Counted from the first letter of the stretch, positions 1 to 7,786 are shown. The stretch is DNA of 32,063 bases from CAG-390 sp045543615 (GCA_045543615.1 JAZPXL010000026.1:1-32063), one strand, 5' to 3'. Program-made: numbers and translations. Notes: generated from the sequence alone by a model not told the origin.

Positions 1-1
1 T

Positions 2-34
2 GGAGAAATCCTTGCACCACTTATGGAAGAATAA
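2..34 (+). CDS. possible 3' end of an upstream gene (partial)
   Basis: Reading from base 2 gives ten sense codons (GEILAPLMEE) and then TAA at 32-34, immediately before the hairpin array. The short amphipathic, acidic tail looks like an ordinary protein C-terminus, so a plus-strand gene may run into the window from the left and converge on the HlyIII gene. Ten codons are too few to identify a family, and an open frame this short can occur by chance. Confidence 0.3.
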   Translation, partial: GEILAPLMEE

Positions 35-40
35 GAGATA

Positions 41-288
41 CAAGGCTTCGCCTTGATGACATACACGGCTTTGCCGTGATTCCATACCGCAGGCAAGCTG
101 CGGATGCCATACAATGCTACGCATTGATTACATACACGCCTGACGGCGTGATGATATAAACACCTTCGGTGTGATGATATACAAGGCTTCGCCTTGATGA
201 TATACAATCCCTGCGGGATTGATGATATACACGCCTTGCGGCGTGATTGCATACAAGGCTTCGCCTTGATATGCACTGCAGGCGGTGC
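41..288. repeat. tandem array of about eleven short hairpins with different stems and a fixed 8-nt linker
   Basis: Ten units of 15-17 bases are each self-complementary: 41-55, 64-78, 87-103, 112-126, 135-150, 159-173, 182-196, 205-221, 230-245 and 254-268. An atypical eleventh (273-288, with a G-T pair) abuts the HlyIII stop codon. Stems are mostly 6 bp and of the form CAnnnn...nnnnTG; three are identical (CAAGGC/GCCTTG) and the rest differ while staying paired. Loops are 3-5 nt (often TTC). The nine linkers between units 1 and 10 are all exactly 8 nt and fit ATKNYATA. The sixth unit has lost its outermost pair. No T-tract follows any hairpin, so they are not ordinary terminators, and the paired bases rule out a CRISPR array. 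The array fills the gap between two apparently convergent genes. Function is unknown. Confidence 0.9.
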
Positions 289-289
289 A

Positions 290-952
290 CTATCTTAGTG
301 CATAAGCGTAGATCGAAATAAACTGCAGTACGCTGCCTGCAAGGACGAGGACGTGGAAGACGGAGTGCATATATTTGAGTTTTTTGCCAATTCCATATAC
401 CACAGCTCCGATCGTGTACGCAATTCCACCCGACAAGAGAAACGCAAAGCCCTCGCTTCCAAGTCCCTCAATGGCAGCGGGGAAGTCGATGGCAACGCAC
501 CATCCCATAACAACATAGCAAGCCATAGATACAGGAAGGAATTTCTTTGTATCAATAGCTGTCAGAACAACGGCAGGCACAAGCAGTCCCCACACAATGA
601 AGAACATAGTCCACGCCATCGTCTCGTCAGCCTTCCAGACGCCTGCAAGCGTTGCAGGCGTGTATGTTCCTGCGATAAGAAGATAGATCGTGCAGTGGTC
701 AACTGTGCGCATCCTAACCTTTGCCTCTCCGACGGGCATATGGTGGTATATAGCAGACACGGAATAGAGAAGTATCAGCGACACGCCGTAAACAATGCTA
801 ACCACCGTCTCACGTACTCCATCGCTGACCGACAGGCAGGCAATCAGAACGAATACACCAAAAACTGCACCAAGTGCGTGACTTATATAATTGCAACGCT
901 CCTCTCCCTTGCTGTATGTTGGGAGCAGTGCTCTTGCTTCATCAATGCTCAT
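290..952 (-). CDS. HlyIII/PAQR-family seven-helix membrane protein
   Basis: This is a member of the hemolysin III (YqfA/PAQR) family, integral membrane proteins thought to be metal-dependent hydrolases; the bacterial substrate is not established. About seven hydrophobic segments span the 220 residues. The conserved family positions are visible: His70 in SAIYHH, Asp85-His86 followed by the GTYTP turn (95-99), and His196 and His200 in the last helix (MHSVFH). The start is placed at 952 because GAGG lies 6-7 nt upstream of that ATG. An in-frame ATG at 988 lies only a few bases after the predicted transcription start and lacks a ribosome binding site. The gene is monocistronic, and its stop codon touches the hairpin array. 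The name hemolysin is historical and does not imply toxicity. Confidence 0.88.
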   Translation of the reverse strand: MSIDEARALLPTYSKGEERCNYISHALGAVFGVFVLIACLSVSDGVRETVVSIVYGVSLILLYSVSAIYHHMPVGEAKVRMRTVDHCTIYLLIAGTYTPATLAGVWKADETMAWTMFFIVWGLLVPAVVLTAIDTKKFLPVSMACYVVMGWCVAIDFPAAIEGLGSEGFAFLLSGGIAYTIGAVVYGIGKKLKYMHSVFHVLVLAGSVLQFISIYAYALR

Positions 953-1003
953 TTTAAACCTCGTGATTTGTTTAATGCTGTGCGCCACCTCGGACGCAAG
1001 GTT

Positions 1004-1032
1004 ATTATATATTCACGAGCCGAAAAAAGCAA
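1004..1032 (-). promoter_or_regulatory. sigma-A promoter of the HlyIII-family gene
   Basis: On the minus strand TTGCTT (1027-1032) is followed after 17 nt by a perfect TATAAT (1004-1009). Transcription would start near 997, leaving a leader of about 45 nt before the ATG at 952. This supports the downstream start codon. Confidence 0.65.
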
Positions 1033-1061
1033 CCTACGACTCTGTTTGCACGATAGAGAGT

Positions 1062-1096
1062 AAAAAACCCCCACTCTACTGTCAGTAGAGTGGGGG
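1062..1096 (-). terminator. intrinsic terminator of the yqeG-aminopeptidase operon
   Basis: A 13-bp perfect stem (1068-1080 with 1084-1096, 3-nt loop, five terminal G-C pairs) is followed on the minus strand by six T (plus-strand A at 1062-1067). It lies 22 bases beyond the aminopeptidase stop codon and just upstream of the HlyIII promoter. Confidence 0.9.
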
Positions 1097-1118
1097 AAAC
1101 TGCGAGTTTACCTCGGAT

Positions 1119-2201
1119 TTAGCAGATTTCAATAAGCTCTTTGGGCGAATGAGTGAAGTTGTGGATGCCATCGGGAAGAATTGCGATCATATCTTCAATA
1201 CGGCAGCCGTACTTGCCCTCGATATAAATGCCCGGCTCAACGGTGACGATCTGACCGGGAGTCAGAGATGCATCCTCAGGCATAGCACGGGATGAGAGCG
1301 AGGGAGCTTCGTGGATATACATACCAACGCCGTGTCCGAGCGAGTGACCGAAGAGTCCTGCGAAGCCTGCAGAGTCGATAATGTCACGGGCGATCTTGTC
1401 CATCTGTCTGTTGCTGACACCGGGGGCCGCAGCGGCAAGAGCTGCAAGCTGAGCTTCAAGAACGGTGTTGTAAAGACGGCGCATATCCTCATCAGCCTTG
1501 CCGATGACAATGGTTCTTGTCATATCGGAGCAGTAGCCGTCAATCTTAGCTCCGTAGTCCATAGTGAGAAATCCCTTCTCAAGAACAACGTCACGGGGAA
1601 CGCCGTGGGGAAGAGATGATGCCTTGCCCGAAACTGCTATTGTCTCGAAAGCAACGGACTCGGCACCGTGTGAGCGCATAAAGAATTCAAGCTCAAGCGC
1701 AACGTCAATTTCCGTCATATCGGGACGAATAAATTCAACGATGTGAGCAAAAGCTGCATCTGCGATATCCTGCGCCTTCTGCGTTGCGGCAATCTCGTCG
1801 GCATCCTTGAACTCACGGAGAGTGTCAATGATTTCAGATGCTCCACTTACGATTTCAATACCCTCGCAAGCTGTGCAGAAGTTCTTGTACATCGAAAGAG
1901 AAACGGTGCGCTCCTCGACTGCGGCAACACGCACAGAGCAATCACGGAGAATGTCGTTTACTGCAACGGTAAGACGGCGATCGGGAGTGCTGATTTCGTA
2001 TTCGGCAGCGGCACGTGAAGCCTTTGCGGCCTCAATGTAACGGAAGTCGGTCAAAAGGCAGGCACGAGTGGCTGTTACCACAACAAGCCCGTCCTGAAAA
2101 GGAAACGAGGTGAGGTATCTCTGGTTGACCTCGGAGGTCACGATGACAGCATCAAAGCCCATCTCGGCCATTTTTTCTCTGAGTCTTGTAAGTCTGGACA
2201 T
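1119..2201 (-). CDS. M24-family Xaa-Pro aminopeptidase
   Basis: This cytosolic dinuclear-metal peptidase removes N-terminal residues that precede proline. The 360-residue protein has an N-terminal creatinase-like domain (about 1-125) and a C-terminal pita-bread catalytic domain. All five metal ligands are present: Asp215 (MDYGAKIDG), Asp226 (CSDMTRT), His290 (GHGVG), Glu322 (VEPGIY) and Glu336 (CRIEDM). The frame stays open upstream, but the start at 2201 has AAAGG at the right distance and gives the normal family N-terminus (MSRLTRLREKM). It follows yqeG by 40 nt in one operon and ends at a strong terminator. An aminopeptidase next to efp is a common Firmicute arrangement (Bacillus subtilis yqhT-efp); here efp is divergent. 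PepP versus PepQ type cannot be settled by eye. Confidence 0.93.
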   Translation of the reverse strand: MSRLTRLREKMAEMGFDAVIVTSEVNQRYLTSFPFQDGLVVVTATRACLLTDFRYIEAAKASRAAAEYEISTPDRRLTVAVNDILRDCSVRVAAVEERTVSLSMYKNFCTACEGIEIVSGASEIIDTLREFKDADEIAATQKAQDIADAAFAHIVEFIRPDMTEIDVALELEFFMRSHGAESVAFETIAVSGKASSLPHGVPRDVVLEKGFLTMDYGAKIDGYCSDMTRTIVIGKADEDMRRLYNTVLEAQLAALAAAAPGVSNRQMDKIARDIIDSAGFAGLFGHSLGHGVGMYIHEAPSLSSRAMPEDASLTPGQIVTVEPGIYIEGKYGCRIEDMIAILPDGIHNFTHSPKELIEIC

Positions 2202-2241
2202 TTTCTTGTACCTTTCGTTTTTTGGTTTATAGTTGTAATTT

Positions 2242-2757
2242 TTATTTCTGTGTTTTTTTCTGCATTCTGTGGAAGTGCCAAAGCACAGGCTTCTCGAGCG
2301 CGCGCTTGAAGCGAAAGAGAAGTGTACGCTTGTCACGGATTGGCGGGACTAGTATAGCAAAGGAAAGGGAGAGACGCTTTGCCACCCACACGTCAGTAAA
2401 GATCTGGTCACCAAGCATCGCCGTGTTTTCGGGCAGAGCACCCATCTCCTCCATAGCTTTGCGCATACGCTTTCTTGACGGCTTTTTGCAGTTGGCGTAA
2501 TAACGATAGCCGAGAGAGCGATTGAAAAGCTCAAGCCTGCCAGAGTCATTGTTGGATACGAACACTACCTCAATTCCTGCACGCTGCAGAGAATCAAGCC
2601 AGCGTCTTATGCGCTCGTCAGGCTCAGCAGTCTCATAGGGAGCGAGGGTGTTGTCGACATCGGAGAAGAGAAAACGACAGCCACGCTCAAGCAAAAACTC
2701 TGGCGTTATATCATCAAATTTGTCAAAAAGATAATCGGGAGTAAGCGCACGCAGCAT
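2242..2757 (-). CDS. yqeG: YqeG-family HAD IIIA-type phosphatase
   Basis: The 171-residue protein is a small HAD-superfamily hydrolase of the YqeG type, a family of predicted phosphatases whose natural substrate is not firmly known. Motif I is DVDNT (33-37, nucleophile Asp33 and acid/base Asp35), motif II is the VSNND turn, and motif IV is GDQIFTDV. The start at 2757 is chosen because GAGG lies 6-7 nt upstream and the product begins MLRALTPDYL, as is typical of the family; an ATG 15 nt further upstream has no ribosome binding site. It is the first gene of an operon with the aminopeptidase. The C-terminus is basic (HFHRMQKKTQK). Confidence 0.9.
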   Translation of the reverse strand: MLRALTPDYLFDKFDDITPEFLLERGCRFLFSDVDNTLAPYETAEPDERIRRWLDSLQRAGIEVVFVSNNDSGRLELFNRSLGYRYYANCKKPSRKRMRKAMEEMGALPENTAMLGDQIFTDVWVAKRLSLSFAILVPPIRDKRTLLFRFKRALEKPVLWHFHRMQKKTQK

Positions 2758-2802
2758 TATAACCTCACGCATTTTACACCGAGGGGTGTATTTTCTTTAT
2801 AT

Positions 2803-2832
2803 ATTTTATCACAAATGATGGCACAAAGGCAA
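2803..2832 (-). promoter_or_regulatory. promoter of yqeG-aminopeptidase, with leader hairpin
   Basis: On the minus strand TTGCCT (2827-2832) is 18 nt from TAAAAT (2803-2808), with an extended -10 TG. The short leader contains a 6-bp stem with a 4-nt loop at 2775-2790 (TACACC/GGTGTA), about 10 nt before the ribosome binding site. The stem is short and may be incidental. Confidence 0.55.
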
Positions 2833-2954
2833 TAGAAAAAGAGTTTTATTTTTTATTTGTGCTCACTTTTAGCGAAAAAAAGTGGACGGAGAGGGAAAAG
2901 AGATGAAAAAAATCAAAAAATACGAACAAAATTCAATAAAGTTAGTAAAACCCC

Positions 2955-2983
2955 TTGAAAAATTCCGAAAAATATTATACAAT
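2955..2983 (+). promoter_or_regulatory. efp promoter
   Basis: TTGAAA (2955-2960), a 17-nt spacer and TACAAT (2978-2983) lie about 70 nt before efp. The 294-base gap between yqeG and efp otherwise holds the divergent yqeG promoter, A/T-rich sequence, a 7-bp stem at 2864-2884 and a doubtful 29-codon frame at 2903-2992. Confidence 0.7.
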
Positions 2984-3051
2984 ATATTATAAGTGCAAAC
3001 AAGTCAATGCAAGACACTTGCATTGGAAACAAAACCACGGAGGTATAAAAA

Positions 3052-3615
3052 ATGGTAACAGCCGGCGATTTCAAAAACGGTGTAACATTCGAGATGGAAG
3101 GCAACGTATTCCAGGTAATCGAATTCCAGCACGTAAAGCCCGGAAAGGGTGCGGCATTTGTACGCACAAAGATCAGAAACGTAATCACAGGTGGCGTGAT
3201 CGAGCGTTCCTTCAGCCCCACAGACAAGTTTGAGAATGCGTATATCGAGAGACGTGATATGCAGTATTCCTACAACGATGGCGACATCTACTACTTTATG
3301 GATATGGAGTCCTTCGATATGACTCCTCTCAACAAGGACGTTCTTCCCGAGTCCTTTGAGTTTGTTAAGGAAGAGATGATGTGTAAGCTTATGTCCTACA
3401 AGGGCAAGGTATTTGGCGTTGAGCCTCCTACATTTGTAGAGCTTGAAGTAACAGATACAGACCCCGGCTTTGCAGGCAACACAGCTACAAACACACTCAA
3501 GCCTGCAACACTCGAGACAGGCGCAGTAATTAAAGTACCGCTCTTCATCGAGGTTGGCGAGATCATCAAGATCGACACAAGAACAGGTGAATATCTGTCT
3601 CGTGCATCCAAGTAA
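3052..3615 (+). CDS. efp: elongation factor P
   Basis: EF-P binds the ribosome between the P and E sites and relieves stalling at consecutive prolines. The 187-residue length is standard. The N-terminal KOW-like domain carries the tip loop KPGKG, with Lys32 at the position modified in many bacteria; the two C-terminal OB domains end in the usual GEYLSRA. No modification enzyme (EpmA, EarP or YmfI type) is encoded in this window. GGAGG lies just upstream of the ATG. The gene leads an operon with the small acidic gene 21 nt downstream. Confidence 0.97.
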   Translation: MVTAGDFKNGVTFEMEGNVFQVIEFQHVKPGKGAAFVRTKIRNVITGGVIERSFSPTDKFENAYIERRDMQYSYNDGDIYYFMDMESFDMTPLNKDVLPESFEFVKEEMMCKLMSYKGKVFGVEPPTFVELEVTDTDPGFAGNTATNTLKPATLETGAVIKVPLFIEVGEIIKIDTRTGEYLSRASK

Positions 3616-3636
3616 TTAAATTTACGGAGGGTTATT

Positions 3637-3999
3637 ATGGCACTTAAGGAAAAGGCAGCCTACCTCAAGGGTTTGGCAGACGGACTTGATTTTGACAAGA
3701 CCACAGCTGAGGGCAAGCTTATTGCTGCTATTCTCGATCTTCTTGATGAGATGACAGACGCTATCGACGAGATCGATGAGGATCTTGAGTATCTTGCAGA
3801 CTACACCGAAGAGCTTGACAAGGATCTTGGCGAGCTTGAGGAAGCAGTTTACGAGGACGAGTGCGATTGCTGTGACTGTGACTGCGACGATTGCGACTAC
3901 GATTGCGATGATTGCGAATGCCTCGCTTGCTGTTCTGAGGGCTTCGAGTTCGAAGACGAAGACGAAGACGAAGACGAGGAAGAGGCGGACGAGGAATAA
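3637..3999 (+). CDS. CD1247-type small protein with Cys/Asp-rich acidic tail
   Basis: The first 70 or so residues (MALKEKAAYLKGLADGL... then helical, acidic heptad-like sequence) match the N-terminal domain of a conserved clostridial family named after Clostridioides difficile CD1247, whose function is unknown. Known members usually continue into a zinc-ribbon-like part. Here residues 75-99 carry eleven Cys interspersed with Asp, and the last 20 residues are almost all Asp and Glu. The tail is built from repeated short codon blocks, including four perfect GAAGAC copies at 3952-3975. The net charge is very negative. Metal binding by the Cys/Asp segment is plausible but inferred. It has its own GGAGG, is co-transcribed with efp, and ends at a strong terminator. 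Confidence 0.85.
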   Translation: MALKEKAAYLKGLADGLDFDKTTAEGKLIAAILDLLDEMTDAIDEIDEDLEYLADYTEELDKDLGELEEAVYEDECDCCDCDCDDCDYDCDDCECLACCSEGFEFEDEDEDEDEEEADEE

Positions 4000-4019
4000 T
4001 CCTTGCTCCAAGGCTAATA

Positions 4020-4053
4020 AAAGGACTCAGGCGTTTTGCCTGAGTCCTTTTTT
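4020..4053. terminator. shared bidirectional terminator (efp operon and isomerase-like gene)
   Basis: A 13-bp perfect stem (4020-4032 with 4038-4050, loop GTTTT) runs into T at 4048-4053 on the plus strand. On the minus strand A-rich sequence at 4016-4022 supplies the T-tract. It lies between two convergent genes, four bases from the stop of the minus-strand gene. Confidence 0.93.
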
Positions 4054-4056
4054 CTT

Positions 4057-4935
4057 TCAGAGTGAGGTCTTTGCGATAAGTCTCTTTGCAACAAGCACCA
4101 TAAACTTTAGTGCATCGGGGATGAGATCGTTTGAAAAACGGCGCAAGAAGGTGTCGGCCTCGTATGTAAACTCTCCATCATAGCGAATGCCGTCGAGGGC
4201 GGACATAATATTGTCCCAATTCATAAGTCCAAGACCCGGCAGGGTATGCGTGTCGGAGCGATAATCATTATCGTGAACGTGAAGAGCCTTGAGACGATCG
4301 TGACCGAGAATGCGAATGGTGTCCTCAGCCTCAGAGCCAACAAGACCAACGTGGCCAAGGTCGAGGCAGGCGATGACATATTCGCTGTCAAGCTCGTCAA
4401 TAAACCTTGCGTGCTCTTGTGCACGTGAGGCAACGTCGTCGCAGATGTATTTGCGCTTCGGCTCGTTCTGCCACATATTTTCAAGTCCGATCCTGATTCC
4501 AAGCGAGCGTGCAACGGGAATAAGTGAACGATAATATTCAAGATTGCGCTCGTGTATCTCCTCCTCGTGACCGCCGAAGGACCAATAGTGCAGAGGATGT
4601 ACTACCACAATATCAACACCCATAATTGCGCTGATCTCAAGCGAGCGCAAAACTCTCGGTTTAGCAATATTCTCCCGCTCGCCATCGTCTGCCCAACGGA
4701 ACGAAAACGGAGCGTGAGACTGGTTGAAGCGGATGCCGTGCTCATCGGCAAAACGGCGGCGTGCCTCTGTCTGCTCTCGCCAATCGTCTGCGAGATACAC
4801 GGACTCTGCGGGAGCTTTTGACATCTCAAAAAGTGAGAGGTCAAGACAGTCAAAGCCCGAGTTTTTGAGCGTGAGGATGCCGTCCTCAAAGCCAAATCTT
4901 TTTATAACTTCACTTGTTTGCGTGGAAATAAGCAT
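4057..4935 (-). CDS. sugar phosphate isomerase/epimerase-like TIM barrel protein
   Basis: This 292-residue protein belongs to the xylose isomerase-like / AP endonuclease family 2 superfamily of metal-dependent TIM barrels. Typical metal-ligand strands are visible: GLENMWQNEP (Glu), ACLDLGHVGL (Asp, His), ALHVHDND (His and Asp) and EFTYEAD (Glu). Members isomerise or epimerise sugars or inositol derivatives, and a few are endonuclease IV. It lacks obvious endonuclease IV hallmarks, so a sugar-related role is preferred, but the substrate cannot be read from sequence. AGGAAGGA precedes the ATG. It is transcribed alone from its own consensus-like promoter. Confidence 0.82.
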   Translation of the reverse strand: MLISTQTSEVIKRFGFEDGILTLKNSGFDCLDLSLFEMSKAPAESVYLADDWREQTEARRRFADEHGIRFNQSHAPFSFRWADDGERENIAKPRVLRSLEISAIMGVDIVVVHPLHYWSFGGHEEEIHERNLEYYRSLIPVARSLGIRIGLENMWQNEPKRKYICDDVASRAQEHARFIDELDSEYVIACLDLGHVGLVGSEAEDTIRILGHDRLKALHVHDNDYRSDTHTLPGLGLMNWDNIMSALDGIRYDGEFTYEADTFLRRFSNDLIPDALKFMVLVAKRLIAKTSL

Positions 4936-4982
4936 AGCGAGTCCTTCCTTTGCGTGGTGAGTGAGATTTCTCTCTATAAACT

Positions 4983-5011
4983 ATTATAAACCCATTGGAT
5001 ACAAAAGTCAA
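4983..5011 (-). promoter_or_regulatory. promoter of the isomerase-like gene
   Basis: On the minus strand TTGACT (5006-5011) is 17 nt from a perfect TATAAT (4983-4988), about 48 nt upstream of the start codon. Confidence 0.7.
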
Positions 5012-5084
5012 GGAAACGGTGGTACTTTGCGCAAAAAAAGAGGTTAAATGCACCAAAAAAGAGAGCAAAAACATAAAGTAATTG

Positions 5085-5113
5085 TTGAAAATCACATCAT
5101 ATTATGCTATAAT
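5085..5113 (+). promoter_or_regulatory. promoter of the MoxR-DUF58-transglutaminase operon
   Basis: TTGAAA (5085-5090), a 17-nt spacer and TATAAT (5108-5113) with an extended -10 TGC lie about 59 nt upstream of the moxR start. No other promoter is evident in the following 6.3 kb, so the three genes are probably one transcript. Confidence 0.75.
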
Positions 5114-5171
5114 TAATTATTAAACAATATTGGCAAAGCCAAGCACCCCAAGTACACGAAAGGAAAGAAAA

Positions 5172-6164
5172 ATGAACACCGAAAAAACAACCACCACCGC
5201 CCCCGTTGAATTTGATTTTGCATCAAGCTACCAGAAAATAGGCAAGGTAATAGACGAGATAGAGAAGGTCATAGTTGGCAAACGCTCTGAGATAGTGCTT
5301 CTGCTTACAGCTATGCTCTCAGGCTCACACGTTCTGATTGAGGACGTTCCCGGAACAGGTAAGACAACGCTCGCCGCTACAATTGCAAAGGTCACGGGCC
5401 TTGAGTTTAAGCGTGCGCAGTTCACCCCCGACGTTATGGCGTCCGACATCACGGGCTTTAATATCTACAACAGAAGAACTGAAGAGTTTGAGTTCCGTTC
5501 AGGCCTTGTAATGTGCAATCTTATGCTTGCAGACGAGATCAACCGTGCTTCACCTAAGACGCAGTCGGCTCTACTTGAGGCGATGGAAGAGTCAAAGGTT
5601 ACCGTTGACGGTGTTACATACCCGATTCCCGATCCCTTTATGGTAATTGCAACGCAGAACCCCACAGGCTACGTTGGTACATATCCACTTCCCGAGGCAC
5701 AGCTTGACCGTTTCGCACTCAAGATCCATATGGGCTACCCCTCAACTGAGGAGGAGATCAATATTCTTCTTGCGAGAACGGGTGCAAATCCTCTCGATAA
5801 GGTTGAGGCAATTATCAGCCGTGAGGAGCTTCGTGCGATCCGTGACGGAGTTTCGGCAATCAAAATTGACGAGGAGCTTTATCGCTACATCGTTCTGCTT
5901 ATGAGCGCAACACGCCGTCATCCCTCGCTCTCGCTTGGCGCAAGCCCTCGTGCGTCAGTCGCACTTATGCGTGTAGCACAGGCGTATGCATTCATCAGAG
6001 GAAGAGATTACGTTCTTCCCGATGATATAGCAGCAGTATTCCGTCCTGCAATAGGACACAGACTCCAGCTTCGTCAGGACGCAAAGCTCAAGGGAGTATC
6101 TCCCGATGAGATCCTCGGCGAGATTCTTCGTACAACAGCAGTACCCTACAAGGGAAAGAGATAA
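5172..6164 (+). CDS. MoxR-family AAA+ ATPase
   Basis: MoxR proteins are AAA+ chaperone-like ATPases that usually act with DUF58 or VWA-domain partners. The 330-residue protein shows Walker A (GTGKT, 61-65), Walker B (LADEINRA, Asp121-Glu122), sensor 1 (ATQNP), the PLPEAQLDRF arginine-finger region and the C-terminal helical lid (SPRASVALMRVAQAYA, then YVLPDDI). The start at 5172 has AAAGGAAAG just upstream; an in-frame ATG at 5130 has no ribosome binding site and would add 14 low-complexity residues. It is followed 26 nt later by the DUF58 gene, the standard partner. Confidence 0.93.
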   Translation: MNTEKTTTTAPVEFDFASSYQKIGKVIDEIEKVIVGKRSEIVLLLTAMLSGSHVLIEDVPGTGKTTLAATIAKVTGLEFKRAQFTPDVMASDITGFNIYNRRTEEFEFRSGLVMCNLMLADEINRASPKTQSALLEAMEESKVTVDGVTYPIPDPFMVIATQNPTGYVGTYPLPEAQLDRFALKIHMGYPSTEEEINILLARTGANPLDKVEAIISREELRAIRDGVSAIKIDEELYRYIVLLMSATRRHPSLSLGASPRASVALMRVAQAYAFIRGRDYVLPDDIAAVFRPAIGHRLQLRQDAKLKGVSPDEILGEILRTTAVPYKGKR

Positions 6165-6190
6165 AGCGCAAGACTTAAAGGAATAAAACA

Positions 6191-7786
6191 ATGTCCAAAA
6201 AGAATAACAAAAAGGCAAAGAAAAGGGCAAGACCGAGTGGTCATCACGCAGTGGTGTCGCTTACGGGACGATTTTTCCTCTGGCTTCTTTTGTGGCTTGG
6301 GGCTTTGATATTTACTCAGGCACTGCGCTCAGTAGCATCAAATATCTTCTTTGGCTTTGTAAGCTCACTTCCGCTTGCGTCATTTATATATGCACTTATC
6401 GGACGAGCAACGCTTAAGACCTTTATGCTATCAAACTCCACGGTGACGGAGAAAAATCGCCCATTTACATATGAATTCAGACTTATAAACGAATCAATAC
6501 TGCCCTATCCCTTCATAGAGGCCTATGCAAAGCTGCCGAGGCGAAACAGCGTGCGCACACAGGAGAGGTGCGTTAAAGTCAGTATGTCGCCTATGTCGAA
6601 TTACACCGTAAAGGGAGAGGTGAAATTCAGATTTAGAGGAACGTACGAAATTGGAGTAACATCAATCTATATCTACGATTTCTTCCGTATGGTTCGTATT
6701 CGTTCCGATCTTAACTCCTTTGATACGATCTATGTTCTGCCAAGAAAGCTCATACTTGACACGGATGATGCCCTCTCATCCTCCGACTCTGCGACGAGAA
6801 CTAAAACGGCTCCGTACGTTTATGACCGTCTTGAAGTCAGCGACATCAGGGATTATCGTCCCGGTGACTCGCTCAAGAGCATACATTGGAATCTCTCATC
6901 GAAAGGCGAGGAGTTTGTGGTCCGTGACTATAACACAGGCTCAACTGACGTGTCATTTGTGTTCTGTGATATGTCATCCCACTTCCCCGATGAAGCACCC
7001 ATACTTGAATTTGTCAATCCCTATGAGGTTGACGAAGAGACAACGCAAGCACCCAAAGCTCCCTTAGTGGAGACGGACGCTGAACACGAGATGGATGGGG
7101 AGAGCACAGATAGCGCAGAGAGCGTACCCACAGCTGTGGCTGAGACAAAGTCAGCTCCCAAGGCAAAGAAGAAGCGCAAGGCCCGAGAGAGCGTAGCAAA
7201 AGAGCAGATGCTTATAAATGACGAGGCTTATGACGATATGAACGAGTATTGCGCTGACGGAGCCGTTGAGCTTACAATAGCCGTTGTGCTTCGTGAGCTT
7301 CGTGCAGGCCGTGAGGTCGTGCTTATGTGGTACGATGACAGAAGCGAAATCGGTGCATTTTCGTACGATCTTCGTTCAGTTGAGGACTTTGACACAATAT
7401 TTAGACTGTTTTCGTCAGCTCCCTCGGTTGATGGAGAGCAGAGAAATATCGCAAGGCTCGTCGAGTCCGTTGGCGACACTAATGATGCAAAGCTGCTCAT
7501 AGTCCTGCCTGCGCTTGACCGTGACACCGTCGCAGATGTATGCGCAATCCCCCGTGTCAGCGAGGTTATAGCATACAGCGCAGAGGAGAGATATCTTTAC
7601 CCTGAGACGAGACGGGACTTTATTGAGGGCTGCCGTGAGCAGTTCTCAAAAAATGGCATAACATTTATTGATGGCAAGATAGACGAGAGCAAAATTCTCG
7701 GAAGCGAGAGTGCGCTTGAGGGAGACGAGCCTGAGACAAATGGAGAGGTTGGATTTGGTATTCGCAAGAAGGGAGGACAGCGTTGA
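6191..7786 (+). CDS. DUF58 domain protein, membrane anchored, with charged insert
   Basis: The basic N-terminus (1-18) precedes two hydrophobic segments (about 25-75). The diagnostic DUF58 core DIRDYRPGDSLKSIHW starts near residue 218 and leads into SKGEEFVVRDY. The DUF58 domain resembles a VWA fold and is found almost always with MoxR. A low-complexity acidic and Lys-rich stretch (about 285-345, including KAKKKRKARE) interrupts the C-terminal half, which then continues as a Rossmann-like segment. The total of 531 residues is longer than common DUF58 proteins (about 300-450), mainly because of this insert. AAAGGA precedes the ATG. Its TGA overlaps the start of the next gene, indicating translational coupling. 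The exact biochemical role is not known. Confidence 0.9.
   Translation: MSKKNNKKAKKRARPSGHHAVVSLTGRFFLWLLLWLGALIFTQALRSVASNIFFGFVSSLPLASFIYALIGRATLKTFMLSNSTVTEKNRPFTYEFRLINESILPYPFIEAYAKLPRRNSVRTQERCVKVSMSPMSNYTVKGEVKFRFRGTYEIGVTSIYIYDFFRMVRIRSDLNSFDTIYVLPRKLILDTDDALSSSDSATRTKTAPYVYDRLEVSDIRDYRPGDSLKSIHWNLSSKGEEFVVRDYNTGSTDVSFVFCDMSSHFPDEAPILEFVNPYEVDEETTQAPKAPLVETDAEHEMDGESTDSAESVPTAVAETKSAPKAKKKRKARESVAKEQMLINDEAYDDMNEYCADGAVELTIAVVLRELRAGREVVLMWYDDRSEIGAFSYDLRSVEDFDTIFRLFSSAPSVDGEQRNIARLVESVGDTNDAKLLIVLPALDRDTVADVCAIPRVSEVIAYSAEERYLYPETRRDFIEGCREQFSKNGITFIDGKIDESKILGSESALEGDEPETNGEVGFGIRKKGGQR

Noticed and set aside
41..288. CRISPR array
   Set aside because: The conserved part is only an 8-nt linker, the variable parts are self-complementary rather than foreign-looking, and no cas gene is nearby.
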